From the NCBI RefSeq assembly GCF_003611635.1, contig NZ_RAVZ01000029.1, positions 1 through 45,149 on the forward strand: a DNA stretch of 45,149 nucleotides, written 5' to 3'. Below the pieces are notes generated by a model. That model ran no database searches and had not been told where the DNA came from. It saw only the letters and a program-made list of their open reading frames with translations. This DNA comes from Corallococcus terminator (lineage in GTDB: Bacteria > Myxococcota > Myxococcia > Myxococcales > Myxococcaceae). This document shows positions 11,694-19,541 of this stretch, piece by piece (position 1 is the stretch's first letter; every line of letters starts with the position of its first letter). The position numbers were made by a program, and so were the translations under genes.

Positions 11694-12670
11694 GTATTGA
11701 TCTCCCCGCCCACGGTCGATGCGCGCCCGGACTCCTTGAGCGCGTTCATGAACAGTTGCTCCAGTGAGAACCGCGCTGGCTGTACCTGGTTCACCCGGCC
11801 CCCGGCGCCCAGCACCCCGCTGAGCAGCCGCTGCGTGTCCACGTCCGACACCTGGAGCAGCACGCGCCCGTCGAGCGCCTGGAGCGACTCCAGCGGAACG
11901 CCCAGCCCCTTCACCGCGTCCGGGGCCATTCCCTCCACCACGACCTCCACCGTGGGCACCTGCGCGGACACCAGCTCCCGCACGCTGCCTTCGCGCACGA
12001 GCCGGCCGCCCACCAGCACCGCCAGCCGGTCGCACAGCGACTCGACGTCCGGGATGATGTGGCTGCAGAAGAGGACCGTGGTGCCCTTCTCCCGCTCCGC
12101 GAGGATGAGGTCGCGCATCTGGCGGCGGCCCAGCGGATCCAGGCCGCTCGTGGGCTCGTCCAGGATGAGCAGCTTCGGCCGGCTCACCAGCGCCTGGGCC
12201 AGCGCCACGCGCTGCACCATGCCCTTGGAGTAGCGGCGGATCTGCAGCTTCTCCGCGCCCGCCATCTCCACCGCGCCCAGGACCTCCGTGACGCGCCCGT
12301 CCAGTTCGTGGCCGCTCAGGCCCGCGAGCTGTCCGGCCAGCGTCACGAACTCCCGGCCGGTGAGGTACTCGTACGGGGCGGGGTTCTCCGGAAGGAAGCC
12401 CACCAGCCGCCGCGTGGAGGCCTGATCCACCGGCTGGCCGAAGATGCGCGCGACCCCACTGCTGGGGCGCACCAAGTTCATCAGGATCTTGATGGTGGTG
12501 GACTTGCCGGCGCCGTTGGGTCCGAGCAGGCCGTAGATCTGTCCGGCGCCCACCTGGAGGTCCAGCGACTGCAGGGCGCGCACGGTGCGGTTGAACCAGA
12601 AGCCGACCTTGTACGTCTTGGCGAGCCCCTGGGCCAGGATGGGAGGAGCGTCAGGGTTGGGAGTCGTCAT
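11690..12670 (-). CDS. pilH: ABC transporter ATPase PilH
   Basis: Cytoplasmic ATPase of 326 residues. Walker A GPNGAGKST is at 50-58, the Q-loop is in FLPENPAPYEYLTG, the signature is the YSKGM variant common in ABC-2 exporters, and Walker B LLILDEPTSGLD is followed by the H-loop region (CSHIIPDVE). The C-terminal part (about 220-326) is the accessory domain seen in NatA/CcmA-like ATPases. ATGA overlaps on both sides, with pilG upstream and pilI downstream, give a tight three-gene unit. M. xanthus PilH is known to be required for type IV pili. Confidence 0.93.
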   Translation of the reverse strand: MTTPNPDAPPILAQGLAKTYKVGFWFNRTVRALQSLDLQVGAGQIYGLLGPNGAGKSTTIKILMNLVRPSSGVARIFGQPVDQASTRRLVGFLPENPAPYEYLTGREFVTLAGQLAGLSGHELDGRVTEVLGAVEMAGAEKLQIRRYSKGMVQRVALAQALVSRPKLLILDEPTSGLDPLGRRQMRDLILAEREKGTTVLFCSHIIPDVESLCDRLAVLVGGRLVREGSVRELVSAQVPTVEVVVEGMAPDAVKGLGVPLESLQALDGRVLLQVSDVDTQRLLSGVLGAGGRVNQVQPARFSLEQLFMNALKESGRASTVGGEINT

Positions 12671-13572
12671 GGCTCGGTCGTCGTTCGGGGCTGGGGGACG
12701 ATGCGGTCTCCGGTTTCGGTCTTCTCATCCTCGATGAGCTCCAACCGGAACCGGGAGGCGTTGGAGTAGGCCCGGCCGTCCTGCCCCAGGAAGAACTCTC
12801 CACCCATCGGATCCGGGGGAAGCTGGCGCAGGTCGCCCGCGCTCACCAGCGCGGGCAGGGTGTCGGGCAGGCGGCCTTCGCGGGCCCGGTAACGGGCGAT
12901 GGCCGCGTCGATGCCCTTCAGCACGCGCTCCTGTTGGATCTCCTGGATGCGCTGCTCGTAGAAGGTGCGTGATTCCTCATCCTCCGCGCTGTCACGCAGG
13001 GCGACGGTCAAGGACATGCTCGCGTCGAAGTCCCCGGACTGCGCGTACAGCCGCGTCGCGAGCGCGGAGAAGTATTCCGGGGCGCCCTCCCACCGGGACA
13101 TCTCCAGGATCAGGTCCGCAGCCTCCTTGTACTTCCGCTCGAAGAACATCAGGTTGTACGCGAGCTGGAAGGTGAGGGGCTGGTCGTGGGGGACATTCGC
13201 CACGCCCTTGCGCAAGAGCGCCGTGGACTCCGCGGTGTTGAGGTACCGGCCCTCTCCCGCGTAGACGGGGATCGTGAGGCCCCCGTAGAGGTACGCCTGC
13301 CGGAACTTCGGATCCAGGGTCGTGACCAGCTCCGCGTAGTCGGAGATGTGGCGGTACTCCTCCGGCCTCACCGCCGTCCCGATGCGGTTGAGCATGAGGA
13401 TCCAGAAGTAGTCCGTCACCAGCCCCTTCTGGGCGGTGAAGAGCACCTTGAGCAGGTCGGGACGGGGGAGCAGGGGCCCGCCGCCCTGCCTGCGCGGGGG
13501 CACAGGCGGCGCTGACAGGAGGGCTACCAGCAGCAGTCCCGGAACGAATCGCAACAGGGGCAGCTTTCGCAT
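12667..13572 (-). CDS. pilG: PilG, accessory protein of the PilGHI transporter
   Basis: A 301-residue protein with an N-terminal hydrophobic anchor (MRKLPLLRFVPGLLLVALL) and a periplasmic part that looks helical and TPR-like, for example the block YFSALATRLYAQSGDFDASM. The C-terminus has a short region resembling those of small periplasmic proteins (PDPMGGEFFLGQDGRAYS). The symbol comes from its place between pilA and the transporter genes, as in M. xanthus; no catalytic motif is visible. The ATG at 13572 has GAGAAG upstream and gives a classic signal anchor. An in-frame ATG at 13632 and a TTG at 13680 are less likely because they would run coding sequence through the hairpin at 13590-13620. 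Confidence 0.8.
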   Translation of the reverse strand: MRKLPLLRFVPGLLLVALLSAPPVPPRRQGGGPLLPRPDLLKVLFTAQKGLVTDYFWILMLNRIGTAVRPEEYRHISDYAELVTTLDPKFRQAYLYGGLTIPVYAGEGRYLNTAESTALLRKGVANVPHDQPLTFQLAYNLMFFERKYKEAADLILEMSRWEGAPEYFSALATRLYAQSGDFDASMSLTVALRDSAEDEESRTFYEQRIQEIQQERVLKGIDAAIARYRAREGRLPDTLPALVSAGDLRQLPPDPMGGEFFLGQDGRAYSNASRFRLELIEDEKTETGDRIVPQPRTTTEP

Positions 13573-13589
13573 GGCTTCTCGAAACGACA

Positions 13590-13620
13590 ACGGGGCACCC
13601 GAAATGCCCGGGCGCCCCGT
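13590..13620 (-). promoter_or_regulatory. strong hairpin between pilA and pilG (attenuator candidate)
   Basis: ACGGGGC pairs with GCCCCGT, and after one mismatch CCCG pairs with CGGG around a seven-base loop. It sits 75 bases past the pilA stop and 17 bases before the pilG ATG. No T-run follows, so a partial terminator or an mRNA 3'-end stabiliser is likelier than a full stop. Such an element would help make far more pilin than PilG, PilH and PilI. Confidence 0.5.
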
Positions 13621-13695
13621 CGATTGTGCCATGTCACGCCCGCGTCGGTGAAGCAAATGAAGCAGGCGAGACCGGCTCAAACAGCATGCAGCGAA

Positions 13696-14325
13696 TCAAC
13701 CGCCGCAGCTCACGTCGTTGAACGCGTTGGTGGGCTCGCCCGCGACCAGGTTCAGGCCGTTCGGCGTGTCCTCGTCGATGCCGCAGGGGGCCGGGATGGC
13801 GGCCTGACCGGCGACCGTGGCGGACGTGATGCCCCACGTGTCACCTTCGGGATCGTTGTCCACGTTGCCGATCGCCGTCGCGCTGAACCAGCAGTTCGGG
13901 CACGTGGGGATGTCCGGGTTCACGCCAACGGCCGTGACGGCGTCCGCCGCGTCCGGGGCCGTGGGGAACTTCAGCGCGTCCTGGCCGATGCAGCCGGCGG
14001 TGGCGCCCGCGCGGCGGGCCGTCTGGGTCGCTTCCACGGCCGCGGCGCAGCCGGTGGCCATGCCGTAGCTGTAGCGGTTGCCGGCCTCGGGATCGAAGCC
14101 GATGACCGTGAAGTTCACCTGGTACTTGTCCTTCTCACCGAAGTACGCCTTCTGGGCCGTGAAGATGGCCTTCAGGTTCGTCTTCGCCTCCGACTGCTTG
14201 GACTTCGCCTGGAAGCGGATGAAGTTCGGGATGGCGATGGCGGCCAGGATGCCGATGATGGCGACCACGATCATCAGCTCGATGAGGGTGAAGCCACCCT
14301 TCTTCCGGAAGAGACGGTTCATCAT
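13696..14325 (-). CDS. pilA: type IV major prepilin PilA
   Basis: Structural subunit of the pilus. The 209-residue prepilin has a short basic leader cut by PilD between Gly11 and Phe12, then the invariant pilin helix (FTLIELMIVVAIIGILAAIA) with Glu5 of the mature protein. The mature chain is about 198 residues, longer than group IVa pilins of many Proteobacteria, and carries six cysteines (including a CPNC pair) that could make disulfides in the globular domain. Two adjacent ATG codons (14325, 14322) are possible starts. GGAG lies about 13 bases upstream of the first. It is transcribed leftward from a sigma-54 promoter and probably reads on into pilGHI. Confidence 0.97.
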   Translation of the reverse strand: MMNRLFRKKGGFTLIELMIVVAIIGILAAIAIPNFIRFQAKSKQSEAKTNLKAIFTAQKAYFGEKDKYQVNFTVIGFDPEAGNRYSYGMATGCAAAVEATQTARRAGATAGCIGQDALKFPTAPDAADAVTAVGVNPDIPTCPNCWFSATAIGNVDNDPEGDTWGITSATVAGQAAIPAPCGIDEDTPNGLNLVAGEPTNAFNDVSCGG

Positions 14326-14376
14326 TTTTGGGAACTCCGCGGCAGGCAGAGGGGGGTTGAACGACGGGAGAAGTCT

Positions 14377-14393
14377 TAGCACGAAGAGTGCCA
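14377..14393 (-). promoter_or_regulatory. sigma-54 promoter of pilA
   Basis: On the minus strand the -24 element TGGCAC (14393-14388) and the -12 element TGCTA (14381-14377) are separated so that GG and GC are exactly 10 bases apart. The start site would fall near 14366, giving a leader of about 40 bases before the pilA ATG. PilR, encoded nearby, is the expected activator. Confidence 0.8.
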
Positions 14394-14478
14394 CCGCGAA
14401 CAATTCGGCCAACCGCTTGGATTCCCTCAAAGGGCAGCCCACCTCAGGTGCGGCACGCCTGCTGGCCTGCCAATTTTT

Positions 14479-14494
14479 GTCACTGACGCTGACG
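14479..14494 (-). promoter_or_regulatory. tandem GTCAG repeat upstream of pilA (possible activator site)
   Basis: The minus strand reads CGTCAGCGTCAGTGAC, with two GTCAG units six bases apart. It lies roughly 115-130 bases before the predicted pilA start site, the usual distance for an enhancer-type site of an NtrC-family protein. Assignment to PilR is inference. Confidence 0.3.
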
Positions 14495-14543
14495 GTTTTC
14501 GTCGTCCGCCACGAAGTCGCCAGTGACTGGAGCGGCTTGTAGG

Positions 14544-15587
14544 ATGCCCGGCTCCGTGACGTTCACCTACGCGCCGGGCTGGGCCGAGCCCCTCTTCATC
14601 CTCTTCCTGTTCTTCCTGGGCCTGTGCTTCGGCTCCTTCCTCAACGTCGTCATCGCGCGCGTGCCGGAAGGGCTGAGCATCGTGCGGCCGGGTTCGCGCT
14701 GCCCCAAGTGCGGGCACGTGCTGTCCTGGTACGAGAACATCCCGGTGCTGTCGTGGCTGGGCCTGCGGGGCAAGTGCCGCGGCTGCGGCATGCCCATCTC
14801 ACCGCGCTACGTCCTGGTGGAGTTGCTCACGGGGCTGTTGTTCCTCGCGTGCCTCAAGCGCTTCGACTGGACGTATCCGCTCGTGCCCGCGCTGGTGCTC
14901 GTCTGTCTGCTGGTGCCGCTCACCTTCATTGATCTGGAGCATTGGATCCTCCCGTTCTCGCTCACGGTGCCGGGCATCGTGGCGGGCGTCCTGCTGGCGA
15001 TTCCCGTGGGCCAGGACGCGGTGGTCCGCGCGGTGGTGGGCGCGTCGGTGGGCTTCCTCACCTTCCGCTTCATGGAATACGTGGGCTGGAAGGCCTTCAA
15101 GAAGGAGGCGCTGGGCGGTGGGGACAAGTTCCTCGTCGCGCTGCTGGGTGCGTTCCTGGGCTGGCAGTCGCTGCTCGGCATCCTCTTCTTCTCGTCGTTC
15201 CAGGGCGCCGTCGTCGGCGTGGTGCTGCTCGCCGTCACGGGTCGGGCGGGCCCCGGTGGCGCGGAGGAGGAGAAGGCGGATCCGTCCAAGGCGCCTCCTT
15301 CAGAGGATGCGGAGGAGCCCGAGTCCACGATGACGTGGGAGTTCACGAAGCCCGGCATGCCCTGGTGGAAGCGCGTGGCGCTGGTGATTCCGTGCCTGCT
15401 CTTCCAGCCCATCCCGGACGCGCCCCTGGACGAGACGGGGGAAGAAGAGGAATGGGTGCCCGGTCCCACCAACATCCCGTTCGGCCCGTGGCTGGCGCTG
15501 GCGGGGCTGGAGGTGATGTTGCTGGGGCCCTGGATTGCCCGCGTGCTGCCGCTGGAGGTGGCGCTGATGCTCGGGGGGACGCAGTGA
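14544..15587 (+). CDS. pilD: prepilin peptidase / N-methyltransferase PilD
   Basis: Inner-membrane aspartyl protease that cuts prepilins and methylates the new N-terminus. The 347-residue protein has the N-terminal GSFLNVVIARVP block, a zinc-type tetracysteine (C53/C56/C78/C81), and the two catalytic aspartates D130 (FIDLEHW) and D194 (GGGDKF, the GxGD motif). It is longer than the usual 260-290 residues: a charged, Glu/Pro-rich stretch of roughly 70 residues (about 235-303) lies before the last membrane segment. The ATG at 14544 is preferred over an in-frame GTG at 14523. It is divergent from pilA. Confidence 0.95.
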   Translation: MPGSVTFTYAPGWAEPLFILFLFFLGLCFGSFLNVVIARVPEGLSIVRPGSRCPKCGHVLSWYENIPVLSWLGLRGKCRGCGMPISPRYVLVELLTGLLFLACLKRFDWTYPLVPALVLVCLLVPLTFIDLEHWILPFSLTVPGIVAGVLLAIPVGQDAVVRAVVGASVGFLTFRFMEYVGWKAFKKEALGGGDKFLVALLGAFLGWQSLLGILFFSSFQGAVVGVVLLAVTGRAGPGGAEEEKADPSKAPPSEDAEEPESTMTWEFTKPGMPWWKRVALVIPCLLFQPIPDAPLDETGEEEEWVPGPTNIPFGPWLALAGLEVMLLGPWIARVLPLEVALMLGGTQ

Positions 15588-15609
15588 GGGGCATTCCGCC
15601 GGTGCGCGG

Positions 15610-16728
15610 ATGAAGTGGCGCATCGCGAGCGTGGCCTTCCTGCTGGGCTCGCTGTCCACGGGCCTGTCCTGGCTCACGCTGCAACCGGTGTTGATCCGCC
15701 TGCTGGACGTGGCGCGGCGGCTGGCGGAGCCCGGGACGCCGGAGGCGGAGGGGCTTACGCGCATCCGCACCTTCCTGCCCCTGGCGCTGGGGCTGGACCT
15801 GGTGGTGCTGACGGTGCTGGCCTACGTGGTGTTGGATCTCACGGTGGGCCGTCCGCTGCGCGCCACCGAAGCCGCCGTGGAGCAACTGGGCCGCCTGCAA
15901 CTGGACGTGCCACTTGCGGGGCAGGGCGGACCGCTCCTGTCGCGCATCCAGCGGGCGCTGCAGCGCATGGCGGAGGCGCTGCGCCAGGAGCAGGCCCTCA
16001 CGCGCTCCCAACTGGAGGCGCTGCGCGAGGCGAACTCGCGGCTCGCGCGGGCGCAGACGGAGCTGGTCGCGTCGGAGCGGCTGGCCACCGTGGGAAAGCT
16101 GGCCGCGGGCGTGGCGCACGAGGTGGGCAATCCGCTGGCGGGCATCCTGGGCTACCTCTCCCTGGCGCGGATGAAGGCGGAAGGGCCGGAGGTGAAGGAC
16201 TTCCTGGAGCGCATCGACCACGAGGTGCTGCGCATCGACCGCATCGTGCGGGGCCTGCTGGACCTGGGGCGCCCCGGCAGCGCGCAGCCCGTGCCGGTGG
16301 ACGTGGGGCAGGTGGTGGAGACGTGCGTGCGCCTGGTGCGTGCCGGACCGGAGCTGGATCGCGTGGACGTGACGCTGGAGCTGACGCCCGGCCTGCTGGC
16401 GCGCGCGGATCCAGGGCCCCTGTCGCAGATCCTCATCAACCTGATGCTCAACGCCGCGCAGGCCATGGGCGGGCAGGGACAGGTGCGCATCTCCACCCGG
16501 CGCGAGGACGCGCTCCTGTTCGTGGAGGTGGAGGACAGTGGCCCGGGCCTGTCGCCGGAGGTGCGCGCGCACCTCTTCGAACCGTTCTTCACCACCAAGG
16601 GCCGGCAGGGCACGGGCCTGGGGCTCGCGGTATCGCTGAATCTGGCGCAGGGCATGGGCGGACGGCTGGAGGCCCGCGACGGCGAGGGGGGCGGCGCCCG
16701 CTTCCGGCTGTCGCTTCCCGCCGTCTGA
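15610..16728 (+). CDS. pilS2: second sensor histidine kinase of the island, PilS2
   Basis: NtrB-like kinase of 372 residues. Two membrane segments (about 5-25 and 55-77) flank a short periplasmic loop of about 30 residues. A HAMP-like and coiled-coil region follows, then a HisKA domain (GVAHEVGNPLAG, phospho-acceptor His170) and a HATPase domain with an intact G1 box DSGPG and G2 box GTGLGLAVS. It has no PAS domain, unlike PilS. It begins 22 bases after pilD and precedes its likely partner pilR2. The symbol follows the M. xanthus cluster. The signal it senses cannot be read from the sequence. Confidence 0.88.
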   Translation: MKWRIASVAFLLGSLSTGLSWLTLQPVLIRLLDVARRLAEPGTPEAEGLTRIRTFLPLALGLDLVVLTVLAYVVLDLTVGRPLRATEAAVEQLGRLQLDVPLAGQGGPLLSRIQRALQRMAEALRQEQALTRSQLEALREANSRLARAQTELVASERLATVGKLAAGVAHEVGNPLAGILGYLSLARMKAEGPEVKDFLERIDHEVLRIDRIVRGLLDLGRPGSAQPVPVDVGQVVETCVRLVRAGPELDRVDVTLELTPGLLARADPGPLSQILINLMLNAAQAMGGQGQVRISTRREDALLFVEVEDSGPGLSPEVRAHLFEPFFTTKGRQGTGLGLAVSLNLAQGMGGRLEARDGEGGGARFRLSLPAV

Positions 16729-16754
16729 TACGCGCCGGGGCGGGCGGGGCGTAT
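16728..16754 (+). other. inverted repeat in the pilS2-pilR2 gap
   Basis: ATACGC and GCGTAT flank a G-rich loop, starting in the pilS2 stop codon and ending 15 bases before the pilR2 ATG. It could affect pilR2 translation or be incidental. Confidence 0.25.
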
Positions 16755-16769
16755 GATGCGCCCAAGCCC

Positions 16770-18182
16770 ATGTCCCTCTTCCGCACCGTTCTCGTCGCCG
16801 ACGACGAGCCGTCCATCCGCCACATCCTCACCCTGGTGCTCACCGACAAGGGCTACGAGGTGCGCGCCGTCGCCGACGGCGAAGAGGCCCTGCGCGAGCT
16901 GTCCGCGCGCCCCTACGACGTCCTGTTGTGCGACGTGCGCATGCCGAAGCGCGACGGGCTGTCGGTGCTGCGCTCGGCGCTCGCCGACCAGCCGGGCCTC
17001 ACCGTGGTGGTGATGAGCGCCTACGGCTCCCAGGAGCAGGCGCTGGAGGCGGTGCAGGCGGGGGCGTACGACTACGTCCAGAAGCCCTTCAAGCCGGAGG
17101 AGATCGTCTTCGTCCTGCGCAAGGCCGAGGAGCGCGAACGGCTGCTGCGGGAGAACCGGCGCCTGCACGAGGCCCACCTGCCCGGCGCGTCCCTGGGCCA
17201 CATCCTGGGGGAGAGCGCCGCGCTCCAGGCGGTGCTCAAGCAGGTGGCGCGCGTGGCCCCGGTGGACACCACCGTGCTCATCTCCGGGGAGAGCGGCACC
17301 GGCAAGGAGCTCATCGCCCGCGAACTGCACGGCAAGAGCCGCCGCTCCGCCATGGCCTTCGTGGCCGTCAACTGCGGCGCCATCCCCCACGGCCTCCTGG
17401 AGAGCGAGCTGTTCGGCCACGCGAAGGGCGCCTTCACCGACGCGCGCACCGCCCGCCGGGGCCTGTTCGCGGAGGCCGACGGAGGCACGCTCTTCCTCGA
17501 CGAGGTGGGCGAACTTCCCCTGGGCGCGCAGGTGAAGCTCTTGCGCGTGTTGCAGGAGGGGGAGATCCGCCCGGTGGGCGAAAGCCGCGTGGAGCGCGTG
17601 GACGTGCGCGTGGTGGCCGCCACGCTGCGCGACCTGGGCCGGCTGGTGGAGAAGGGCGAATTCCGCGAGGACCTCTACTACCGGCTCAACGTCGTGAACC
17701 TCGCCCTGCCGCCCCTGCGCGAGCGCCGCGAGGACATCCCGCTGCTCGCCCGCTCCTTCCTGGGTCGCTTCAACCGCGAGCTCAACCGGGACCCGCCGGT
17801 GCAGGGCTTCACCCCGGAGGCGGAGGCCCTGCTGACGGCTTACGCCTGGCCGGGCAACGTGCGCGAACTGGAGAACGCCATGGAGCGCGCGGTGCTGCTG
17901 GAAGAGGGCATCCTGATCGCGCCCGGCAGCCTGCCGGAGAAGTTGTGGGCGGCTTCCGCACCCGCGTCCGCCGGGACGGCGCCGCCGCTACAGGCCGCAG
18001 GCGACCTGTCGCTCAAGCGAGCCATCCGGGAGATGGAGGAGTCCTACATCCGGGCAGCGCTTCGTCGTACGAAGGGCAATCGCACCCGGGCGGCGGAGGT
18101 CCTGGACATCAGCCACCGCGCCCTTCTGTACAAGATCAAGGAGTACGGCATTGATCCCGACGCGGAGGCGCTCCGGGGCTGA
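16770..18182 (+). CDS. pilR2: second NtrC-family regulator of the island, PilR2
   Basis: Response regulator of 470 residues. The receiver domain has D55 (LLCDVRMPKRDG) as phospho-acceptor. The AAA+ domain has Walker A GESGTGKE and a sigma-54 contact loop that reads GAFTDA at 220-225 instead of GAFTGA. A Fis-type helix-turn-helix at the C-terminus contains TRAAEVLDISHRALLYKI. The ATG at 16770 gives the normal receiver N-terminus; the ribosome site is weak. It is presumably phosphorylated by PilS2. The loop keeps the Phe and Thr that touch sigma-54, so activity is likely, but the Asp is worth noting beside the standard loop of PilR. Confidence 0.9.
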   Translation: MSLFRTVLVADDEPSIRHILTLVLTDKGYEVRAVADGEEALRELSARPYDVLLCDVRMPKRDGLSVLRSALADQPGLTVVVMSAYGSQEQALEAVQAGAYDYVQKPFKPEEIVFVLRKAEERERLLRENRRLHEAHLPGASLGHILGESAALQAVLKQVARVAPVDTTVLISGESGTGKELIARELHGKSRRSAMAFVAVNCGAIPHGLLESELFGHAKGAFTDARTARRGLFAEADGGTLFLDEVGELPLGAQVKLLRVLQEGEIRPVGESRVERVDVRVVAATLRDLGRLVEKGEFREDLYYRLNVVNLALPPLRERREDIPLLARSFLGRFNRELNRDPPVQGFTPEAEALLTAYAWPGNVRELENAMERAVLLEEGILIAPGSLPEKLWAASAPASAGTAPPLQAAGDLSLKRAIREMEESYIRAALRRTKGNRTRAAEVLDISHRALLYKIKEYGIDPDAEALRG

Positions 18183-18207
18183 AGGAGGGACCCAAGGGCA
18201 GGGGAGA

Positions 18208-18224
18208 GGGTCGCCTGGCGACCC
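18208..18224 (+). terminator. hairpin after pilR2
   Basis: GGGTCG pairs with CGACCC around a five-base loop, 25 bases past the pilR2 stop. There is no T-run, so it is a weak terminator candidate that would separate pilD-pilS2-pilR2 from pilMNOPQ. Confidence 0.35.
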
Positions 18225-18251
18225 GACCTGGCAGGAATCATCCGCGGCCAT

Positions 18252-18280
18252 TTGACGGAACGCGGCTGGGGCCGGAAAAT
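18252..18280 (+). promoter_or_regulatory. promoter candidate for pilMNOPQ
   Basis: TTGACG (18252-18257) and GAAAAT (18275-18280) are spaced by 17 bases, a sigma-70-type arrangement. It would give a leader of about 140 bases before pilM. Nothing else is evident in the 247-base gap between pilR2 and pilM apart from this and the hairpin at 18208-18224. Confidence 0.4.
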
Positions 18281-18429
18281 CGGGCCTCCGCGGCGGTACG
18301 TCAGGGGGCGAGCGGCTGTCGTCGGTCTTTGCGGCGCTCCCCCGTCCGATGGGCGGCCGGGCGCCAAGCACTTTTTAGGAGGGGTATCAAGCCGGTGCTA
18401 CGCTGGCCACCTCTCCGATGGAGTTACGC

Positions 18430-19512
18430 ATGGCGAAGGGCAAACTGGCACTTGGGCTGGATATCGGGTCGACGTCGATCAAGATGATCATGCTCAAGGA
18501 GCAGCGCAAGCGCGGTGAAGTGGGCTACGCCCTGCAAAGCTTCGGAATGAAACCGCTGCCTCCTGAAGCCATCGTCGACGGTGCCCTGATGAACTCCACG
18601 GCCATCGTGCAGGCCGTGCAGGAGCTGATGGCGGAGCTGAAGGTGAAGGGCAAGGACGTCGCCATCGGCGTGTCCGGCCACTCGGTCATCATCAAGAAGA
18701 TCCAGATGCCCCGCATGAGCCAGGAAGAGCTCGAGGAGAGCATCCAGTGGGAGGCGGAGCAGTACATCCCCTTCGACGTGAAGGACGTGAACATCGACAC
18801 GCAGATCCTCGACGGCGGCGGCAACGACGCCACCGGTCAGATGGACGTGCTGCTGGTGGCCGCCAAGAAGGACATGATCAACGACTACACCACCGTGGTC
18901 TCCGAAGCGGGGCTGTCGCCGGTGGTGGTGGACGTGGACGCGTTCGCCGTCCAGAACATGTTCTCCACGAACTACGAGCTGCCGGAGAAGGAGACCGTCG
19001 TCCTCATCAACGCCGGCGCCTCCGTGGTGAACATCAACATCATCGCCAACGGCGTGACGGTGTTCACCCGCGACGTGACCATCGGTGGCAACCAGTTCAC
19101 CGAAGAGATCCAGAAGCAGCTCAACGTCTCCTACGAGGAGGCCGAAGCGCTGAAGATCGGCGGCAACCGCGCGGACGCGGACGCCGTGGTGCCCCAGGAC
19201 GTGGAGCGGGTGCTCTCCAGCGTGGCGGAGCAGGTGGCCGGCGAAATCCAGCGCTCGCTGGACTTCTACGCGGGCACCGCCGCCGACTCGAACTTCACCA
19301 AGGTCTACCTGTCCGGCGGCACCGCGAAGATTCCCGCCCTGTTCAAGACCATCGAGGCGCGGACCGGCGTGCCGGTGGAGATCCTCAACCCGTTCCGGAA
19401 GATTGAAGTGGACAACCGCAAGTTCGACCCCGCGTTCATCATGGACGTGGCACCCATGGCCGCGGTGGCAGTGGGACTGGCGCTCCGGCGCCCGGGCGAC
19501 AAGCTGGGCTGA
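18430..19512 (+). CDS. pilM: type IV pilus alignment protein PilM
   Basis: Cytoplasmic actin/FtsA-like ATP-binding protein that ties the motor ring to PilN. The 360-residue product shows the phosphate-1 motif GLDIGSTSIK near residues 9-18, the DVDAFAVQN block, and the later YLSGGTAKIPALF motif of the actin fold. The frame also has an ATG at 18418, but GGAG lies six bases before the ATG at 18430, which gives the better start. It is the first gene of a tight five-gene operon, pilM-pilN-pilO-pilP-pilQ. Confidence 0.96.
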   Translation: MAKGKLALGLDIGSTSIKMIMLKEQRKRGEVGYALQSFGMKPLPPEAIVDGALMNSTAIVQAVQELMAELKVKGKDVAIGVSGHSVIIKKIQMPRMSQEELEESIQWEAEQYIPFDVKDVNIDTQILDGGGNDATGQMDVLLVAAKKDMINDYTTVVSEAGLSPVVVDVDAFAVQNMFSTNYELPEKETVVLINAGASVVNINIIANGVTVFTRDVTIGGNQFTEEIQKQLNVSYEEAEALKIGGNRADADAVVPQDVERVLSSVAEQVAGEIQRSLDFYAGTAADSNFTKVYLSGGTAKIPALFKTIEARTGVPVEILNPFRKIEVDNRKFDPAFIMDVAPMAAVAVGLALRRPGDKLG

Positions 19513-19541
19513 ACCGCTCTGGCCGCGAGGAGATGACGCAC

